Shown one piece after another: positions 31,781-43,000 of a stretch of 64,000 nt of DNA. The notes beneath the pieces are model-generated. The model was not told where the DNA came from. It did no database searches and saw only the letters and a list, made by a program, of their open reading frames with translations. Position 1 is the first letter of the stretch. Each line of letters begins with the position of its first letter. The position numbers and the translations under genes are program-made. The stretch comes from Agapetus fuscipes (lineage: Eukaryota > Arthropoda > Insecta > Trichoptera > Glossosomatidae): NCBI GenBank assembly GCA_951799405.1, contig OX637343.1:4588001-4652000 (forward strand). The letters run 5' to 3'.

Positions 31781-31835
31781 GGTCATTCTGTGTATAGGAA
31801 ACCTACACACACAGATAGATACCTACACAGTTCAT
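31526..31835. repeat. Snap-back inverted repeat at the 5' end of the Penelope-like copy
   Basis: ACACAGAATGACCCAGGCTG near 31,570 occurs in reverse as CAGCCTGGGTCATTCTGTGT near 31,780. About 70 bases are duplicated in inverted orientation around about 170 bases of RT sequence. Confidence 0.85.
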
Positions 31836-31868
31836 GCAAAGATATGTAACATTGGGGATTCACATTAT
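31836..31868 (-). repeat. Z-module tail fragment
   Basis: TGCAAAGATATGTAACATTG and GGGATTCACATTATACAC match the tail of the variant module at 53,898-54,030. Only about 33 bases remain. Confidence 0.5.
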
Positions 31869-31869
31869 A

Positions 31870-32152
31870 CACATTTTTTTTTTTTTTTTTTTTAAAATAG
31901 ATTTGTGAAGAGGAATGCAATTCACCAACCTATTCTGCCTGGCCAGAAACAGGTATTAATATCATCATTTAATAATTCATTATTGTTTATTATTAATGAA
32001 TTATTAAATAATAATTACCCAATAACATCTGTTGAACCAGGGTCAAAGTTAAAGTCAAGTGACCCAAGCGGGGATCGAACCAACGTTGTTCCATTCGAAA
32101 CACGCTAGAAAGATCAGCCCTCTTGGCCCCCGCGGCTATTACCCCGACTAAA
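31870..32152 (-). mobile_element. tRNA-derived SINE, second copy
   Basis: The T run at 31,870-31,893 is the poly(A) tail on the minus strand. The body has CTGGTTCAACAGATG. The head has GGGGGCCAAGAGGGCTGATC and a GGTTCGATCCCCGC B box at 32,068-32,081. Confidence 0.8.
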
Positions 32153-32161
32153 TTCTTATAT

Positions 32162-32378
32162 TAATCTCATCTATTAATATTATCTAAATTCTTAATATTC
32201 TCATAAGTAGATACAAATAAGTTCCCGCTTGCACATGCTGCATGTGAACCTACAACATTAAAACCTAAACCTGATGAACATATACCCTGCAAATCTTGCC
32301 TGCTTTTCCTGAAACAGAGGTGATATTGGCAAAGTGAACTATTTTCCATAGCGTGAGCATACCAACCTTTATGTTAAG
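32162..32378 (-). repeat. Solo Z module, diverged
   Basis: GAAACAGAGGTGATATTGGC and the TTCCTTAACATAAAGG-like boundary are recognisable. Confidence 0.65.
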
Positions 32379-33129
32379 GAACAAACATAATGATCAACAC
32401 GATGATCTACCCTAAATTATCTTAATGATCTTACTTCTTCTAATATTAACCAATATGTTTATACTGTATATCAATAATTGAAAACCTGTAAGTAAATGAT
32501 AATTTAATTATTTTGAAAATGTACAAAGAAAAGGTTTCCTCCTGCCCAATAGATTGACAGCACTCCTTTATAGGTATTAAGCAATGAAATTATGCTTGAA
32601 ATACTAATTACAGTGTAAAAATGAAGAAATATACAAAACTTTATAAATCTTGGCAAATTTAAAAAGGCTTGAACATCTTTCGTACTTGCAATCCCAAGTA
32701 CTACACTATCTTTAAATGAGCCTAATTTCATTTGATATAATGTCCATGAACATATGCACGCTCAATTGTTTCAAGTTATTGAGCTATGCTGTCTCACGAA
32801 AATAGTTACAATGATGACTTCGAAATAAGTTTCTTCTCATCGTTTCAATTTTTTTAACACCCGTTACCAGATTTACAAAAATATTCTATATAATTTATAC
32901 AAATAGAGGCAAGACAAAGTTTGCCGGGACAGCTAGTACATTATAAAAATATGCTAGAGCAGTGTCAACACATTTACAATTATACAGATAAGACCAATCA
33001 TAATATTCTAAAATACTCTTACATCTACTTATATCTAAAAGATTGTAATTAATATTATTAGAATCATGTAATGCATCAGCTTGTCCATGAAATGTGACGT
33101 TTATGGAGCTAATGCAGTGTCAGTAAAGT
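32379..33129. other. AT-rich, no gene seen
   Basis: Holds GACAAAGTTTGCCGGGACAG followed by CTAGTA at about 32,911-32,937, a word common at insect Helentron-like ends. Otherwise featureless. Confidence 0.35.
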
Positions 33130-33220
33130 TGTTTTACTTGGTGTAAGCATTTTCAATCCGGGAATTTTGATGTCAAAGATGCACTTCGCTCTGGTCGCCT
33201 AAAGCAATTCTCATAAGAAA
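33130..33220 (+). pseudogene. Mariner transposase N-terminal scrap
   Basis: Encodes HFQSGNFDVKDALRSGRLKQ, closely matching the F-x-SG-x-FDVKD-x-RSGRP motif in the DNA-binding linker of mariner transposases. Only about 25 codons remain before a stop. Confidence 0.65.
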
Positions 33221-33925
33221 GAAACTTTTTCCCTGACTTATTATAAATTAATGACTAAATGGTGTATATATTATTTTCTTTACAATTTTTATCTAGATAT
33301 TAAGTGATTAATTTTAAGTTAAGATAAGTTGGAATCCTCCCCAAAACACAAGCTATGCTTACTTTGGGGAGTATTTATTGTAATTAGCTTTTGAAAAATT
33401 ATTTTTAAATATTTTGTACATATTGATAAAAACAATAAAGACCTTATGAATTAAGAATTAAATAATATAGCTACTCATTTTCAAGTGTTATCTAGGTACA
33501 AAAAAATAAAAAAAACAAAGTGACATTTGTCATTTCAATAATAATAATTAAGTACTATATAGTTATCACAAGTGTCTCAAGGTTATCCGGGGCTTTGGTT
33601 GTGTGACCAGAAAACTAAATGGTTTGTTTTTGGCACAAAGTTGGAAGATGATTGATATTCCCCAGCTGCATTTCCCTCTTAGTAAATCAATGTTTGTATA
33701 TTATGTAAAGTTAAAAAAATCAAAAATATTAATGCTTCTGACGGCAACGCAACTCGTAACTAAGCTACACATATAGTCTAACTTCTTGCCTGTGTTATCC
33801 TTGAAGGGGTCACATGTGGCAATTCGCGACCTCTTTCTTTTTACGGGTAAGGGGGCCGACCTCACACCGACCAGCTCTAACTCTGCCCACAATCTAACTA
33901 CCGGCAAGGCTTACTCAGTTTTCTC
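33221..33925. other. AT-rich, no gene seen
   Basis: No supportable feature; a short frame at 33,701-33,907 has no motif. Confidence 0.35.
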
Positions 33926-34290
33926 AAACATTTTATTGGGTGTAACTTCTCATAGTAAGTGAACTAATTATAAGGCAGTGCATATGACAAACTTCTAAAC
34001 TACAGGACCTTACTCATGTCACTGTCATTCGTAGTCCATGATTCACTTCCTTACATCAATTTTGCTGACAATGTGCCATTGTGTACTGAATTTCAAATCC
34101 ATCATCAGCCACTTGTTTCTTGCAATTCTTCTTAGCGCACCTACCACTTGCTTTCTCTTACACAAGGTACCTTTTCCTTAATTTCTCTCATCGTTTTTCC
34201 ATTCTTCTCAAACATACTTCCTGTATCACGTATTCAGTTTTACCTTGAAGGTATCAAAACAATGTAGTTACTAGTAATACCTGCTTCTGT
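33926..34290 (-). repeat. Decayed LINE RT C-terminal fragment, copy 2
   Basis: Direct-orientation near-copy of 7,515-7,885 (for example CTTCTCATAGTAAGTGAACT in both). Confidence 0.65.
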
Positions 34291-34540
34291 ACCCTTAGTA
34301 CAAGTTGCAAAACTTGAGAAAAGTAAAGTTTACGGAAAATATTAAAGTGTGATTTCTCCCAAAATCTGCCGCTTTTGTTTCTTACACTATTTGGTCTTAG
34401 AAAAAGAGTTAGTTATGAAGAAAATCAAGTTCAAACAAACAAAAACGGCAGATTTTGGGGGAAATCACTCTTTAATAATTGCCGTAAACTTTACATTACT
34501 CAAGTTTTGCAACTCGTACTAAGGGTACTGGAACCAGGCC
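34282..34540. repeat. Foldback element, about 100-bp arms
   Basis: The left arm TACCCTTAGTACAAGTTGCA and right arm TGCAACTCGTACTAAGGGTA continue inward through GTAAAGTTTACGG/CCGTAAACTTTAC and CCAAAATCTGCCG/CAGATTTTGG. No coding capacity; MITE-like. Confidence 0.85.
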
Positions 34541-34636
34541 AAAATTAAGTGAATTTTAGCCTGAACTGGATGAATTGCATTCCTCTTTACAAATGTGTTA
34601 CAAAAATACATGAGAATGCAGGGTTGTCATGAGTTT

Positions 34637-34717
34637 ATCTAATCTAATCTAAGCTGCAAAGATATATATCATTTAAGATTTATACTAAATGCATTCCCAC
34701 AAGCAGATATGTATAAT
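34637..34717 (-). repeat. Z-module 3' fragment
   Basis: Only the tail-proximal 80 bases, with two AATCT units at the end; the shortest clear 5'-truncated copy. Confidence 0.75.
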
Positions 34718-34885
34718 TATTAATTAATTATATAGTTTACAATATGTATAACTGTATTATACTCTTGCCTCCTGTTTGTCTGCTCATATTTTTGTTAAGA
34801 TACTTTAATGTGATAAGCTATGACATTTTAATTTGTATGTTGATAGTAGAAACTTAATTCAAATGTATTATATCAGAATATATTA
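34718..34885. other. AT-rich spacer
   Basis: Nothing recognised. Confidence 0.3.
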
Positions 34886-35275
34886 AGTCGGGGAAAAAGT
34901 TTCTTCGCATTTTATATGAAAATTCAGGTCATTTTTTTCAAAGTTAATTTACATTTAATTACAGTACATATGTGCCATTTCGTTCGTATCTATCTGCCAT
35001 CTTGTAGGTAGAGACATGATCCCGCTGCTGTAGAAATTTTGGGACTTCTGAACAAAAAAACGTAACAAGTAGTTTTGGCAGTCCTCTCTTAATTTTAACC
35101 TGACACTGCCTAAAAAAATCTGAAGAAATCGAAACAGGTGGAAATCTAAAGGTGCCAGGTCAGGGCTTTGTGGCCGATGCATTCACACCTCCCAGCCAAA
35201 CTCTCTTAATTTTTGCTGAGTGGCTAAAGATGAATGTGGTCTAGCGTTAACGTGATGAAAGACCACACTTGTATC
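34886..35275 (-). pseudogene. Mariner transposase C-terminal half
   Basis: The minus strand encodes VNARPHSSLATQQKLREFGW (DNARPH with the Asp lost), a stop, then SPDLAPLDFHLF, keeping the last Asp of the DDD triad. It continues REDCQNYLLRFF and FYSSGIMSLPTRWQ. The end carries AAGTCGGGGAAAAAGTTTCT-like sequence that may be the 3' TIR. The missing catalytic Asp and the nonsense codon make it dead. Confidence 0.82.
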
Positions 35276-35279
35276 CTGC

Positions 35280-35530
35280 CGCCATTCCTCTAGGGGTACC
35301 TCCACACAAGTGCCTCCACTGGACTCTGTCCTTGCATACTTCTTTCATCTCATCTAATTTCATCACTCTTTTCATGCATGCTCTTCTCTTGTTTCCACTC
35401 TGTTAATTCCATAAATTCGCAATCTCACTTATCTGATCAATCCATTCCTAGGTCTTCCCCTTCCACGCTTATCTATTACATTCCTTTTATACACTCTTTT
35501 TGTCAGTCGGTCTTCATTCATCCTTTGAAT
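35280..35530 (-). pseudogene. Decayed LINE RT tail, fourth family
   Basis: Out-of-frame remnants of KRGRGRPRN and the CMKKVM/EMKEVCKDR tail, as in LINE gamma but more diverged. CGCCATTCCTCTAGGGGTA at the end parallels the gamma 3' end. Confidence 0.55.
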
Positions 35531-36044
35531 AGTTTTCAAAGGATAAATAAGAAAGTGGGTCGTGGATAAGGAGATCATTCAAGGTGTACTAAATGGCTGA
35601 TTGAATGCAGATTTTCAATTTTATTTGGCTTGAAGAAAATTATGTTAGATGAAAAATTATTACTTGTGTCTAATGAGCTTCTGAACTTTATTACTTATAA
35701 ACTGAATTATTCATTTTATTTAATTTTTTACTAAATGGTTTATTTTATTACTGATTTTTCTCTACTTTATTTTTGTTACATTTTATTATTTTTTTTGTTT
35801 TTTCTTTCTTTCATCAAAAATTTCAACTTTTTCTATAAATGAACTGGACTTTGTCTCTTTTCTATAAAAGTTTTTGTTTTTCCTTTTTTCTGTATAGGTA
35901 GATAGTAATTAAATTTTTCAACTTTTACTTTTACTTTATCATATTTGTATACCCACGCACAGGCTATGCCTATGTGGGTTTCTCTTTTCAGTTTTTTTGA
36001 AAATGTGTGTAATTATCTGTATTTTTGAAGAGGAATATTAATAA

Positions 36045-36742
36045 ATAAAAAAATAAAAAAAGGCCACACCATCGCATCACACTTCTTTGAACTTTCACGC
36101 TTTCTTTTACTCCGCATTCATTCAGAACCCATTCGTTGCTCACTCTATCTTTCAGTGTTTTTCCTGTCATACTTCTCCAATGAGCCATTTCTACGGTGCA
36201 TACCTTATTTATTTCTCTTTCATTCACCGTCCATGACTCGCTTCCATGCATCAGAGTCGGCAACAATATACAATTGTGTACCGCCATTTTCATTTTCTTT
36301 GGTATCCTTTTATTCTTCCCTATTCTACCAAACGCTCCTATCACGCATCTTCGTTTGCTGGCACGCTTCTCTAATTCTTTCGTCATCTTACCATTCGCCT
36401 CAAACTTACTTCCTAAATAGTCAAACTCATTCACTTCTTCAACTTTTATTCCATTCAATTTAATTGTAAGTTCCTCACATACTTCATTCCTGTCAAAAAC
36501 TAATATTTTTGTCTTATTCACATTCACTTTCAAGCTATTCTTACAAAACGCTTCATTCAGTTTGGTTAACATCGCTTGGAGTTCCTCCGCCAAGTCAGCT
36601 AAAACTATAGCATCATCAGCATAAAGAAGTACTCCAACTCTTGTTTCACCCACTTTCACTCCGCTCTCTGATATTCCAGCTTCTTTTATGCAACTGTCCA
36701 TGATTATATTAAACAACCATGGACTCATCACGCAGCCTGGCC
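36045..36742 (-). pseudogene. LINE beta RT fragment, copy B
   Basis: Duplicate of 13,640-14,335 with the same 5' and 3' truncations. It differs by TH to AH at MTHWRSM and in the AT-rich run after MRWCG. Confidence 0.82.
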
Positions 36743-36750
36743 TATAATAA

Positions 36751-36988
36751 TATCTATAATCTAAGTTGCAAGGATATATTCATTCAAAGCTCTCTGATGT
36801 ATGCCCACAAACAAACACGTGTAGTTCGCGCTTACAAATGCTGATTGTGTAAGTACTTACAAATAAAATCCAAACCTCAAATGAACATAAATAAAGCCGA
36901 CATTCCCTGAAACAGGGGTGACATTGGCAAAGTGAACCATTTTTAACAGTATGGGTGGTCAACCTCATACCAACCTATAAGTCAAGGA
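36751..36988 (-). repeat. Solo Z module, copy B
   Basis: Base-for-base match to 14,344-14,581 including its internal deletion. Confidence 0.8.
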
Positions 36989-37097
36989 ATACGAGCAATA
37001 GTATAAAAAAAAACAACAAAACCTTAAAAATAAATCTACAAAAAAAAGTCAAAAATTTCTTATGCAAAAAATGTAGCAAACTAATAAACCAACATTA

Positions 37098-37745
37098 TTA
37101 CAAATTAGCATTGCAGATTAGCCGCCACTTCTTCCTGTCCTTGCATACTTCTTTCATTTCATCCAGAGTCATAACCTTTTTCATACAAGCTCTCCTTTTA
37201 TTATGACTCTGGATATCCCATTCACTCGCTATTTCGAAAATTTGGTCCATCCATACCTTTCTCGGTCTTCCTCTTCCACGACATCCATCAATTCTTGCAT
37301 CATATACTTTCTTCGTCAGTCTTTCCTCATTCATTCTCTCCAAATGTCCAAACCATCTAAGTATACTTCTTTTAATCTTTACTTTCACACTTTCTCTTAC
37401 ACCACATTCCTCTCTAACAAAATCATTCCTCACCCTATCACTCCGTCTTTTTCCAATCATACTTCTTAAGTAGTCCATTTCCACTTTACTTATCTCAGTT
37501 TCACTCACCGTCCAGGCTTCACTTACATACATCAGAGTGGGCACTAGTATACCACCGTGCACCGCCAGTCGAACATTTTTTGAAAGATTCTGGTTTTTGG
37601 CAATGCTAGCGGTAGCACCCAGTACGCACCTGCCTTTCATTATTCTTCTTTCAAATTCACCGGTCATTCTTCCATCTTTTTCAAACTTACTTCCCAGGTA
37701 TACAAACTCATTTACGACATCAACATTCATTCTATTAATTTTAAA
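37098..37745 (-). pseudogene. LINE alpha2 RT fragment, copy B
   Basis: Same as 14,691-15,365 but with a 12-base in-frame deletion (KVHTVEMDY becomes KVEMDY). It is also missing a short piece at the N-terminal side (start MNVDVVNEFVY). Confidence 0.82.
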
Positions 37746-38409
37746 TTCATATTTCCACCATTTGATTAGCTGTCAACTCTATTGTCATATTTTTTTTATA
37801 AATGGTTACTACATTCCGTTTTACTTTCTTGCTATAGCTAAAGGCTATAAAGAAAGTTTTGATTTGGTGTGAATTTTTTTTTTCGAGGTTTTCACGGAAA
37901 TGAGTTGTCCTGGTGCAGGACATGCCAAAAAACATTATCTTTCAAAAACGTCCGTCTGTATGTGTGTCACTTTCCAAAGTATAAGACCTAGAGATACCAA
38001 ATTTAGGCTACATCAACTTTTTTGGACATGTATTAAGTATTTATAACACGGCATTACACCAACTTGAAAATTCAATATCCAGATAGCATTTTAAACTTGG
38101 ATCTGACTTGCAACAAGTTTGATGTGTCAAAAGTGAAGGCTTGCTGCAAGTTCACCATGGCAAGTATATACACTTGAGGCAAGTTTTAATCAAACTTTCT
38201 AGTTTCCCAGCAACAAGCTTGCAGGAACTTTGTCATAACAAAGTTCCCGCAAGCTTGTTATGACAAAATTGCAAAATGTTTGCTCCTGCAAATTATATAT
38301 ATTTTTATATTATTATAATATTAAAAAAAAACAATTAAAATAAAAAGATGAAATAATTTTATTTTATTTACAGTTTGCTTATAGTAGTAACAAAGTTTTA
38401 TAATAGTCA

Positions 38410-38790
38410 CATCATCATCATCATTGGCACGACCTCCCTCAGCAACCGCTGCCAGCACTGTCTATCCAACGTCTTCCTCCTCCAGTTCCACTGCACGACA
38501 ATCCGCCACCACTCCATCCAGCTATCTTGAACGTGGTCTTCTCACTGTCCGCCGTCCCTTGGGGTTAGTCATCACAATCGTCTTCTCCAGGCTATGATGG
38601 TCCATTCGCTGAATGTGCCCCAGCCAATGAAATCTGTTGACCTTTATTGAGCGGACCACATCAGCGTCCTGGTACAGCTTATACAATTCGGAGTTATATC
38701 TTCTTCGCCATATGTTTCCAGTCACACTCAGGTACATTATTCCCCTGGCTCCGTTGCTTTGTCTCTCGGCTCTGTAACAAAAAAACAAGG
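38410..38790 (-). pseudogene. RTE-like LINE C-terminal scrap
   Basis: Encodes SIKVNRFHWLGHIQRMDHHS and PKGRRTVRRPRSR, then a continuation LDGVVADCRAVELEEEDVG after a small lesion. This is the C-terminal GH-x-x-RM / GRP-x-x-RW region of RTE-like LINEs, of a family different from alpha, beta and gamma. Confidence 0.7.
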
Positions 38791-39474
38791 CTATTTTTAG
38801 TAATTATATACTTACAAAACATTTATAATTAAGGATGCAATATACACTAAGTACTGATTTCATTATAAACAGTTTTAATTTTCTTTTTAGAAATTTGTTC
38901 CATGGTACTCGTTTTCTTAAAAATTATTAAAGCAAATATTATAAAATACCAATATCGGATTGCCCTGTAAGGAGTTATGCATGGAAACACATAAAAATAT
39001 AAAGGCCACCAAATTAACCATATATGTGGACATTTCTGAGACATATCATAATATAACTACTTAAAATCAATTTGTAAAATAAGAGTACTTCAGAAGCCGT
39101 CAATCAAAAAGTTTGATTTAAGCTACGTGACCTGCACCAAATGCATCACAACGTCCACAGCACAAATACATACAATTGATAGAATTACAAAATAGCTAGG
39201 AACAAACATGTGAATTTTTGAGGTTATATCAGTAGGTACTCGTGTTGTGTTCTGTCTGTAGGTATAAGAACAAATACGTAAACTAGACTTAATTCTTAAA
39301 CACGTTAAGTATATTGTGTCCATATTGTACAAAAAGTATTTTTAATTTGTTTTTCACAAAAATAATATTTCATAAAATAACTTGCCTGGATTTGCGATAA
39401 AATAACCGTTGGATTTGCGCGCGTTACCACAGGCCCACCACAGGCCACAGAGCACCACAGAGTAAGGTACTTAA
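38791..39474. other. AT-rich, no gene seen
   Basis: Internal to the 5.1-kb element; no supported feature. Confidence 0.35.
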
Positions 39475-41162
39475 GGCTAGTTCGCACAAGGCCACTGATT
39501 TAGTCAAGTAACGAGTAATTTAGTAGTGGGCGGGGCGCTACTCGCCCGTGAAGCGTTCGCATTACGGTCCAGTACAGTACACAAGTGCGAAGTTGGCTGC
39601 AGAAAGCCCTTTCTATAATGGCGGAAAATTTGAATTGGCTGCAGTTTGAAAATATTAATTGAGTATTAAAATCATGTTATTATAAAGCCCTTTAAATTGG
39701 CTATGGTTTGGTAATATTAACTGATTTATGCCCGGCCACCTAGCTAGGAGCCTGTTTAGCAAACAACTTCGAAACTCGACTTTTGTAAATTCGAAATGTA
39801 TTTTATGGTTTATAAAATAATATACACATTTTTAATAAAAACAACACATGACTATTTGATGTTTATAATAATATCTACCATTTACGCTGCAAACATTATT
39901 TTTTAATTGAATTTTTATCTTTTCAATGATGTGTACAAAGTATATTTTGTATGCACACACTATAATACGGCTCGTAGTCTGCAGCTGCATTCAGATTCAT
40001 TTCTTTGTTGCGTTTTTCGTTGTTGACAATTAACATCAATATTCGACATGTAAAATCGGCATTTCAAATACACGGCGGTCACCAATCAATTATCAAGTTA
40101 AAGAAGAAACATGGTTCAACTTTTCAGAGGCTGACCGCGAGAAACTTGTTCAATCCTGCTACATACGCCTCTCACGTCTGTCACAGATACCAGTTGATGG
40201 CTTACAGTGGCATAAAATTGTAATGCCTCTAATCAGTTATCCTCGTGTGTCACTGAATTGTTTCTGTACAAAACAATAAGTAACAATCCATCTGAAGGAT
40301 ATCATAAGGCCTGTGATATGACAAATTTATGGTAGGTACCTATAAACATCGATCAATGTAAAAGATCGATGTTTTTAAATACGTAATAAATTCATGGACG
40401 ATGATATTTATTTCCACAACATCTTTACCAAAACTATATTTGTACAGCTCTATTGTCCGAAAACTTAAAAATTACTACAATTTCATCCAGCAAGGAGCTA
40501 CATGATTGTATTTTTGACAGCTGATATCCGCACCAAAAATCGATGTCATACTATTCTTATCGAAAAAAAATTACCTTTCTCAAAACTTTTTGGACGTAGA
40601 TAAGTCCTAGCAACTTCTATATTCTCAAGAGTTTCTAAAAAACCAAGGATATCGGTGTGCATATCCACTTATTTACAGTTTAAACATGACATAACCTCAC
40701 AGACAGGTCGCTAAGTTTAGGGAGCGGAACATTGGGCTCGCAAATATAAGAAGTTCTTAAGTACTTAAATATTTTTAAACAGCACTTTATCTTTAAATAT
40801 TCTTGCTGAAAACGGGCATTATCTTTTCAAACTGCAGCCAATTTAAATTGCCGCCATTCTTGCATTTCCGTTTCCCCGCCAAGAGTGAGCGGCCAATGGC
40901 GCGGCCGCTAATAAACTCGACTCGGACTCGGGCTTTTCCGTGGCTCTTCGGACTCGGACTTTTCCGTGGCTTCTCGGCAACACTCGCCCACGGACGGTGG
41001 GCGGGGCCGCTACTTGCCCGAAAAAATAGAATGAAATGGATCGGCTTGACTAAACCATTGACTTAACTACTGGACTAAATTGTTGGGGTTCGCACACGTT
41101 TAGCCACTAAATTACTCGTTACTTGGCTAAATTACTCGCCTTGTCCGAACCAGCCTTTAAGG
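39475..41162. mobile_element. Long-TIR element, possibly TTAA-type
   Basis: The left end GGCTAGTTCGCACAAGGCCA and the right end, read in reverse as GGCTGGTTCGGACAAGGCGA, are inverted repeats. They extend through GTAACGAGTAATTTAGT and, further in, AATTGGCTGCAGTTTGAAAA, in all about 270-350 bp each. TTAA abuts both ends, suggesting a piggyBac-like target, but the right boundary is ambiguous by one base. The interior has a roughly 65-codon open stretch (40,070-40,275; NYQVKEETWFNFSEADREKL) of unknown nature and no transposase. Confidence 0.62.
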
Positions 41163-41169
41163 CTGGTTC

Positions 41170-41618
41170 AATAAAAAAAGAAAAATATCGATATTTTCTC
41201 TGAAAAATATCGATATTTTTCTCGATATTAGAAATATCGATTAATCGTTATTTCGATATTGTTTTTCAAGTATCAAAATCGTATCAAAAACGATATTTTT
41301 TTGCAAATGTGACTTAATAGCTGATTGTGTTTGGAAGCCAACATTTTTACGTAGCAAATCAAATCTCCTCTTCCCCCCCCCTCAGTCGACAAACTTTATA
41401 TAGCAAAAACTTTAAAAAATTTAAGCCGCTACCCGCCAAAAATTTCGAAATTTTGAGACCTTACCCGCCAGCAACCGATATTTTATTTTGGAAAATTTCG
41501 ATATTTTTCTATCATCGATATATCGAAATATCGATATTTTTTCCTCGATATATTTCGATAGTGTTTAAAAATATCGATTCGATATATATCGATATTTTAT
41601 TCCATTTGCCCATCCCTA
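41170..41618. mobile_element. ATCGATAT-rich hAT MITE, truncated copy
   Basis: Shares with the next element the order ATCGATATTTTTC, CTCGATATTAGAAATATCG, CAAGTATCAAAATCGTATCA, GAAGCCAACATTT, and the end TTTGCCCATCCCTA. Its left TIR is missing. Confidence 0.65.
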
Positions 41619-41666
41619 CGCGTCATCATCTGCACATCATTTGTCAACTGCAACTCGGGTCTGATC

Positions 41667-42393
41667 TAGGGATGGGGGATATATTTTTTTTTTTTTTTAA
41701 ATAGATTTGTGGAAAGGAATGCAATCCACCAACCTATTTTGCCTGGCCAGTTGTCGTCATGCGAAAGCAGAAGCTTGTGTGCATGCAACGGCATCTGTTG
41801 AACCAGGGTCGAAGTTATCGTCGCGGGATTCGAACCAGCGTTATCCGGTTCCAAATAACCTGTCTTGATCCTCGCGGCCATAAGACCGACATATATCGAT
41901 ATATCAAAAGTACCGATATTTTTTTTGAAAAATATCGATATTTTCATCGATATTAGAAATATCGATTAATCGATATTTCGATATTGTTTTTCAAGTATCA
42001 AAATCGTATCATAAATGATATTTTTTTGCAAATGTGACTTTTCCCCCCACACTTTATAGGTGGTTGTGTTTTGAAGCCAACATTTAAACGTAGCAAATTG
42101 CATGTCTCCTCTCCCTCCCCCCCGTCGAAAGATTTTAACCCAAAAAATTTCGAAATTTTGAGGTGTTACCCGGCAGCGACCGATATTTTTTTTTGAAAAT
42201 TTCGATATTTTTTTTGAAACGCGTTTCTACCCCTCCCCCCCCCCCTGGAAATTTTGTCAAAATTTTGAGACATTACCCGCCAGCGACCAAAATATATTGA
42301 GGAAAAATATCGATATATCGATATTTTTTTACCTCGATATATTTCGATAGTGTTTAAAAATATCGATATATTTTTTTCATTTGCCCATCCTTA
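41667..42393. mobile_element. ATCGATAT-rich hAT MITE with 8-bp TSD
   Basis: The ends TAGGGATGGG and CCCATCCTTA are inverted repeats. GTCTGATC flanks both sides (41,659-41,666 and 42,394-42,401). Many overlapping TATCGATA palindromes occur in the subterminal parts. It carries a nested tRNA-derived SINE. TAGGGATGGGCAAA-type ends and 8-bp duplications are typical of hAT. Confidence 0.82.
41681..41892 (-). mobile_element. tRNA-derived SINE, third copy, nested in the hAT MITE
   Basis: The T run at 41,684-41,699 is the tail. The head on the minus strand is TATGTCGGTCTTATGGCCGC and the B box is degenerate (GGTTCGAATCCCGC at 41,836-41,849). Confidence 0.78.
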
Positions 42394-42519
42394 GTCTGAT
42401 CAGTGCTGCCGCTAGGAAAAACCAAAAGTCTACCTATTTTAGGAATCAGATCAGAGGAATTTAGTCAATGTCAATGCAGTACAATCTGTGATTAATTATA
42501 AAGGTGTAAAGGTACCAAT

Positions 42520-43000
42520 TTATAGGTAATTTGTTGAGATATATTTTGAATAAAATGAGGATTTTTTAATAGATAAATAAAACAATAAAATACAAACGTT
42601 TATTTCAATGGGCATCCCAATTATCTGGCTCAACTCGTCTGCAGCCATCTCCTGGTCACTGTTTTCGATCTTTGGCTCCCCCCAGGTTGTAATTTCGTCA
42701 TCTTCATCTTCAAGTTCTACATCTGATGCATTCCCATTCAAACACATAATAATCTCTCGAATAGAGTAAGACATCTGAAAAAATAAAATAGAAAGGCGGT
42801 TAAAAATGACCTCAAAATCCTGTGTATGTTCAATCATACACGTTATTTTGTATACAAAAAAAAGTACTAAAAAACATAGAACTTGCTACAAATTATATAC
42901 TGTTGAATAGTTTATGAACTAAGGAACACGCTAAAAATGATTTTTTTTTCAATTGAATGTATAATTACCTTGAAAATTGACGATTTCGAGGGGAAGAATT
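42520..43000 (-). CDS. Small spliced gene fragment of unknown function
   Basis: An untranslated exon ends at 42,969 with a GT donor (TTTTCAAG then gtaattat). The acceptor tttttttcag lies directly before an ATG at 42,774. The second exon begins MSYSIREIIMCLNGNASDVE, is followed by an acidic run (LEDEDDEITTWGEP), and may stop at 42,520 (84 residues) or splice on. A short N-terminal acidic domain near the end of a TIR element resembles the start of a transposase, possibly piggyBac-type, but no catalytic domain is present. I do not recognise it. Confidence 0.35.

Larger units (their letters stand above)
30540..31835 (-). mobile_element. 5'-truncated Penelope-like element
   Basis: Contains the RT-GIY-YIG gene end (30,704-31,810) and a 3' region with a hammerhead-like motif, the two hallmarks of Penelope-like elements (established knowledge). 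The 5' end is a snap-back: 31,526-31,596 recurs inverted at 31,765-31,835. The element lies beside the endonuclease fragment ending at 30,519. Confidence 0.85.

Noticed and set aside
40005..40223. A 72-codon gene in the middle of the long-TIR element
   Set aside because: The ATG frame overlaps a different open frame with better composition; neither has a recognised domain, so only the open stretch is mentioned.
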